This document shows, piece after piece, positions 60,034 through 64,000 of a stretch of 64,000 nt of DNA (position 1 is the stretch's first letter; each line of letters starts with the position of its first letter). The notes beneath the pieces were generated by a model. That model ran no database searches and was not told the origin of the DNA. It worked only from the letters and a program-made list of their open reading frames with translations. A program made the position numbers and the translations under genes. Source of the stretch: Nageia nagi (lineage: Eukaryota > Pinophyta); assembly GCA_050084985.1 (NCBI GenBank), contig JBITNC010000001.1, positions 84,258,001 through 84,322,000 of the forward strand, written 5' to 3'.

Positions 60034-60039
60034 TTGAGG

Positions 60040-60770
60040 TGCTTGATTTTTATTTAATTAAAAATCATATTTTATGTATATAAGTTTTTATGTGATTTAA
60101 TTCTTTATTTTATTATATTTTTTAAATAAAGCACAATTTTACTAATTTCTATTTCCTTTTGATAATAGGTCCAAGGAGTACCAAACCAAGTGGAGATCTT
60201 GGTCCATGTGTAAACCTCTTATCTATTTAAAAGGAAGAAGGATGTGACATTGATAATATTTGGATTAATATATGTATTAATATAATTATTAGAGCTACCT
60301 TGATCGATATCTTTTGATGCCACCTATCAAGTTTATACTTTTACCCTATTGGCCAAGATTACTACATTCCTTATTTACAATATTTAACATTAGGTTTGAT
60401 AACCTTAACATGCAATTTGTATAATACATGAGAATATAAAGGATCTAAGAAAGGAGAGTTGTATATCTATGCACTATCATATATTGATGCATTGTAGTAT
60501 GTTGATACCCCATGCCTAGTAAGGATAAATGTTCAAATTTGGGGAGTGAGTTATTTTGATCCTATGGAGGCTAAATATAGACTACAATCAACTTAAAATA
60601 GATAAACAATATGCTTGTAGTTATTTTAATTCATAATTATTAGGTCAAGAGTATAGAAGAGCTATGTATAATCATATTGCAAATCATTTATTTGTTAGTA
60701 CTTTAGTTTTTATTATTATTTATTATAATTGATATTAAATTGATTGTTTAATCAATATTTAGTATCAACA
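60040..60770 (+). repeat. 5' LTR of a decayed LTR retrotransposon
   Basis: Starts TGCTTGATTTTTATTTAATT and ends TATCAACA, giving TG...CA and 731 bp. A primer site follows after three bases. It shares ordered phrases with the LTR at 61061 (GATAATAGGT, CTTGG-CCATGTG, CTAT-TA-AAGG). It interrupts the LINE ORF1 on its left. Confidence 0.7.
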
Positions 60771-60773
60771 AAT

Positions 60774-60784
60774 TGGTGAACTTA
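60774..60784 (+). other. Primer binding site remnant
   Basis: TGGTGAACTTA, of which the first eight bases match the tRNA-Trp-type primer site at 17778. It stands three bases after the LTR end. Confidence 0.6.
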
Positions 60785-60859
60785 TATTTTTGTATTATAA
60801 CTTTTTTGCCACTAGTTTGTAAAAAATAGTAGGTTTTAAGATAGGACTAATATTATATC

Positions 60860-61060
60860 TTGAGTGTGTTATATATGGATTTATATATTGAACCTATTAC
60901 TATCCAACCTACAAATAGAAAGAGAACAAAAAGGTCTACAAGGTCTAAGACCTACCTAGGGGTACCCTTTAGGAGGAGTGTTATACATGATACAAACAAT
61001 ACTTTACATGATCCTAAAGATACCTTGACAAAAAGAAATGATGGTAGTTATAAATCATAT
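60860..61060 (+). pseudogene. gag: Gag start of the 60040 element, cut by an insertion
   Basis: An open stretch with a basic middle (NRKRTKRSTRSKTYL) and an end (KRNDGSYKS) that resembles the NDDRSEGS part of the neighbouring gag near 62010. It stops exactly where the next LTR (TGTTAACA, 61061) begins. CATAT (61056-61060) would be the target duplication if the other end were present. Confidence 0.5.
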
Positions 61061-61813
61061 TGTTAACACTTAAAAATGAATTTTAATTTAATTAAAATCC
61101 CCTATTAGGTATTTGAAATAATTTATTTATTTAATTAAATAAATGCTCTTATTGATGTGCACTCTTATATATCTTTATATTTTATGATAATAGGTTGGTT
61201 TAGAGATAAGACCAATGATTCTTGGCCCATGTGCACCATAAGTCCAAGGAGGAGCCTTGCCACTAGACCTACTATCTATAAAGGTGAAAGGGTTGTAAAT
61301 GAGAACTCATGATATGATTTGGAATCCTTGATAGGGAATAATATACTTATTTCATTCTTGATCAATATTTCTTAATACCATTTGTCATATCTAGATTTTT
61401 TTATACACTAAGCTCTGCATTCATGCGATATTTCAAATCTATTTACATATGTTATTCAAATAATCAAAGGTGTGATGATGATATCGAGTGAAAGGGAAAG
61501 GTGAACTAAAATAGGAGTTGGGCAACATCATTAGGATCCTAGCATCATCACTAGGTTGAGGTTGTATTGCTAGCTCCATCTTTTGAATAAGCTCATCATT
61601 CATCCCCTCTCATAAGAATATCTCTTCCATTCATTATGATAGGTAAAGTACAAGTTTTTATCTTTCGTTAATCTAGTTTAATAAGTTATGGTTAATCAAG
61701 CTACTCAAATCATTATCATTATTTTTATTATTGTTATTTGTTATTATTTCATGATTAATTAGGTAAATTAAATATTATGAAATAAACCTAATAATTATTA
61801 TTTTGATTATAAT
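61061..61813 (+). repeat. 5' LTR of a second, nested LTR element
   Basis: Starts TGTTAACACTTAAAAATGAA, close to the start of the other Tat-type LTRs, and runs 753 bp to a decayed end just before a primer site. The final CA is not preserved. Confidence 0.7.
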
Positions 61814-61816
61814 AAT

Positions 61817-61832
61817 TGGTGAACTTGACTTC
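61817..61832 (+). other. Primer binding site of the 61061 element
   Basis: TGGTGAACTTGACTTC shares 10 of its first 12 bases with TGGTGAACCCGA, the tRNA-Trp-type site; the differences are CC to TT transitions. Confidence 0.65.
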
Positions 61833-61949
61833 TTTTCGACACATTGCTTTATCCATCACTAGTTACACCAAAAACCTTAGGTTTTTTGGATAGGAATGAT
61901 ATTGTATTTTAAGTATTTATAAAATAGAACTAGCAAAGTTTCTTGCCAT

Positions 61950-62700
61950 GGTCAATAGATTTGATGATGCAATCAAGGATAATATAAAGAAAATGCTTTA
62001 CAAAAATGATGATAGAAGTGAAGGCTCCAAGATTAGTGGCAACAATCAATCAATTGGAACTCATCCTACTTGTTTTAGATATTCAAATCTACTATGTGAT
62101 TAAATTCAAAAGACTAGGGTACCGGATCTTTAAGTGAATCCTACTTTCAATACATATTAGGTTAAGAGAGATACCATGGCTCACATCAAGGCTTTCAAGA
62201 GGAAATTTGAATTAAATTTTGGAATTGATGAGAATTTGATGGTAAAATATTTCCCAACTACATTATGAGGTGATGCCCTAAATTGGTACTTTTATGTACC
62301 TACTAAATTTAGTAATTTTTATGCATAACTTATTTCAAAATTCTACATGCATTTAAAATATCATGCTTCTAAACAAATGATAATTTTAGATTTAGTAAGT
62401 GCTATCTAAGGTCCAAATAAAAGATTTGATAAATTTGCACAAAGGTTTCAAAATACATGGAGCATAATGTAAGAACCACTATCTAAATCACATATCGCAT
62501 CAATGTTTATCCATAATGTCCATCCTAAGTTGAAGTTCATAGTCTTGGACTATATGATACTACCATTCACTAATATTGTGGATAGGATAATATAGAAAGA
62601 AAAATTATTAGTTGACATGGGTGAATTAAAATATGGAAATCCCCCTAAAGAGATAAAAGGAGGGAGATATTAGAAAAAGGAATATAAAGAGGTTCATGCC
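61950..62700 (+). pseudogene. gag: gag of the 61061 element
   Basis: Broken frames read HIKAFKRKFELNFGIDENLM, then VKYFPTTL, GDALNWYF, KFDKFAQRFQNTW-like text and KEKLLVDMGELKYGNP. These are block-by-block equivalents of GECELKIGIDQRLQAKFF, LEGDAREWFY, LDKFVVRFKKTW and KEKVLVKLGLVKYSNG in the young element's gag. It contains at least six stops and is cut at 62768 by a minus-strand LTR. Confidence 0.8.
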
Positions 62701-62767
62701 ATAGAGTAACCCTAGAATAAAGAACAAAAAAGATTCAAGCAAAGAAAAATTTTAAGAAAAATATAAG

Positions 62768-63555
62768 TGTTTATAAATAAAAGTGTATTTGAGAATGCAA
62801 ATAACTAAAATATCTATAGTCTCAAAAGATACATATATCTATTTGTAAATTTTGAGCTAACAAATAGCAATTTATAACAAGATAAGCTAATATAGAAGAT
62901 AATGAATAACTAAAATCATAATGACATTACCAAATAAGATTGAATTTATGTACTTACCTCATGGAGCATACCTAATATGGATGAACAAAAGATACTAACA
63001 AAGCCTCAACAATGAATGGAGTCTACACCTAAAGTCATGAAGCAAGATGATCCAAAAAGAGGGTCATGGGTGATCTATTTCATGATCAAAAGGAGTATCA
63101 ATGGTTTGCTTTCATATATAGGGAGCATTGATAATCTTTGTTAGACTATATTCCATTTTGAATTGACTCTATGCCTCCGCATAAACTCTCAATGGTCTCA
63201 ATTTGATACTCAAATAAGCTTAGAATTGTCAGGATGCTCGCATAAGGAAGTACATAAACCCAACCTTGAATGAAAATGTCAAGAGACACCTAAAGGACTA
63301 CCATCATCAAGACTAGATATGGGATCATGTATCTCCTTAATGTGGAATTACTATTAGATCCCTATTTATATAGATAATAATATGACCTACTCCTTAGGTT
63401 GACATGTACCTACATAAACAAGAATATAGTAAGTCAATTATATATATTGATCATATCCAAAATATCATAAATATTCTTGAACTAGACATATAAGTGCAAG
63501 AAAATATTTCCTAATGTATTAAATTAAATGCATAAATTAATTTTATGCAATAATA
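62768..63555 (-). repeat. Minus-strand LTR related to the young element's LTR
   Basis: Read on the minus strand it ends TATAAACA and contains the TATATAAATAGGGATCTAAT promoter stretch (around 63346-63370), GGATCATGT-type and TTATGT-GAT phrases in the same order as 16957-17775. It is much more diverged than the two young LTRs are from each other. It is the 3' LTR of an element whose body lies to the right. Confidence 0.75.
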
Positions 63556-64000
63556 TATGCCCCACTTTAGATGAGAAATTGAAAATCACTAGGTGCATTG
63601 AAAATTTTCATTCAAAGTATAACTAAGATGCCATAGCAATCAAATATTGATAAGTATAGACAAGTATAATACCAACACTAATCAATCTATTTTGATACTA
63701 AACTATGATAAATATATAAGAGAGATAAGCAATCATATTGATAAAATGTATGAGTTTAAGAAAACCCCCTCATACAACATCCATCATGTTGCCCCTTGTT
63801 GGTTCTGATATGCTCCATAAGCTCTAATGATAACCTACAAAAGAAAGAGTTTTAGGGTCCATAGCCATCTACCAAGAGGTCACCAATGATAATTACCCAT
63901 ATTTTTGACATATATTTTAATATGTGGGGTGCAACCATCTCATGTCATTGATGATTATGTCCATTGATCTTGTGGAAGATAAACTTCCTACCAAGAGGCA
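63556..64000 (-). mobile_element. 3' interior of the minus-strand Tat-like element, running off the window
   Basis: Directly next to the LTR is TATGCCCCACTTTA, the complement of the polypurine tract AAAGTGGGGCAT seen at 22258-22269. The sequence up to about 63775 matches the reverse complement of 22100-22256. Beyond that the match is not clear by eye. Protein-coding parts would lie outside the window. Confidence 0.7.

Larger units (their letters stand above)
55561..60039 (-). mobile_element. Plant L1-type LINE relic with RNase H domain
   Basis: Read leftward from 60033: a Lys-rich ORF1 end, an endonuclease, a reverse transcriptase, a C-terminal zinc-knuckle region and an RNase H domain. This is the full ORF2 layout of RNase H-bearing plant L1 elements. 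Stops and frameshifts are everywhere. The 5' side is cut at 60040 by an LTR element. No poly(A) tail or target duplication was located at the left end, so the left boundary is approximate. Confidence 0.85.

Noticed and set aside
1-64000. CRISPR array, bacterial operons, plasmid origin
   Set aside because: The window has plant nuclear repeat content. No spaced identical repeats, Shine-Dalgarno-led genes or bacterial origin features were seen.

Overview
This window reads as nuclear DNA from a large, repeat-filled seed-plant genome. A gymnosperm is my best guess. The reasons are the AT-rich background, long stretches of old and heavily decayed transposable elements, Tat-type Ty3/gypsy elements, plant L1-type LINEs carrying an RNase H domain, a chromovirus, and degenerate plant telomere-type (CCCTAAA) repeats. 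I found no intact host protein-coding gene, rRNA gene or tRNA gene. Almost every recognisable coding stretch belongs to a mobile element and is broken.

Layout. 1-7230: a possible LTR, then a 5.8 kb repeat block (A) containing a GC-rich, promoter-like core. 7231-11941: AT-rich DNA with a 41-bp triplet repeat, a truncated TIR element and a + strand LINE relic. 11942-25831: an old Tat-like LTR retrotransposon (gag, protease, RT, two RNase H domains, integrase). A younger relative (16957-23116) is inserted inside its second RNase H domain. 25832-32459: unidentified coding relics and about 1.3 kb of telomere-like repeats. 32811-36472: two members of a short TIR transposon family, one with a strong hairpin. 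37240-39930: a minus-strand chromovirus relic. 44055-47522: block B, a second copy of block A. 49369-53706: a foldback element and two more TIR-family members. 53711-60033: a minus-strand coding relic and a minus-strand LINE. 60040-64000: three LTR elements nested in one another; the last is on the minus strand and runs off the window.

How the parts relate. The young 6.16 kb element is the best-preserved unit. It has 5-bp target-site duplications, LTRs differing at about 18 sites plus one 27-bp indel, an 18-nt primer binding site that fits tRNA-Trp, and one reading frame of 1,039 codons joining gag, protease, a shortened RT and the integrase C-terminus. That frame has seven premature stops but no frameshift. 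It looks like a deletion derivative that moved using enzymes supplied by relatives. The older elements at 11942, 60040 and 61061 share the first bases of its primer site, and the minus-strand LTR at 62768 is an older member of its family.

The other strong signal is the pair of GC-rich cores inside blocks A and B. Over about 245 bp they differ at about five positions, while neighbouring AT-rich sequence in the same blocks differs at about 10%. All percentages here were counted by eye.
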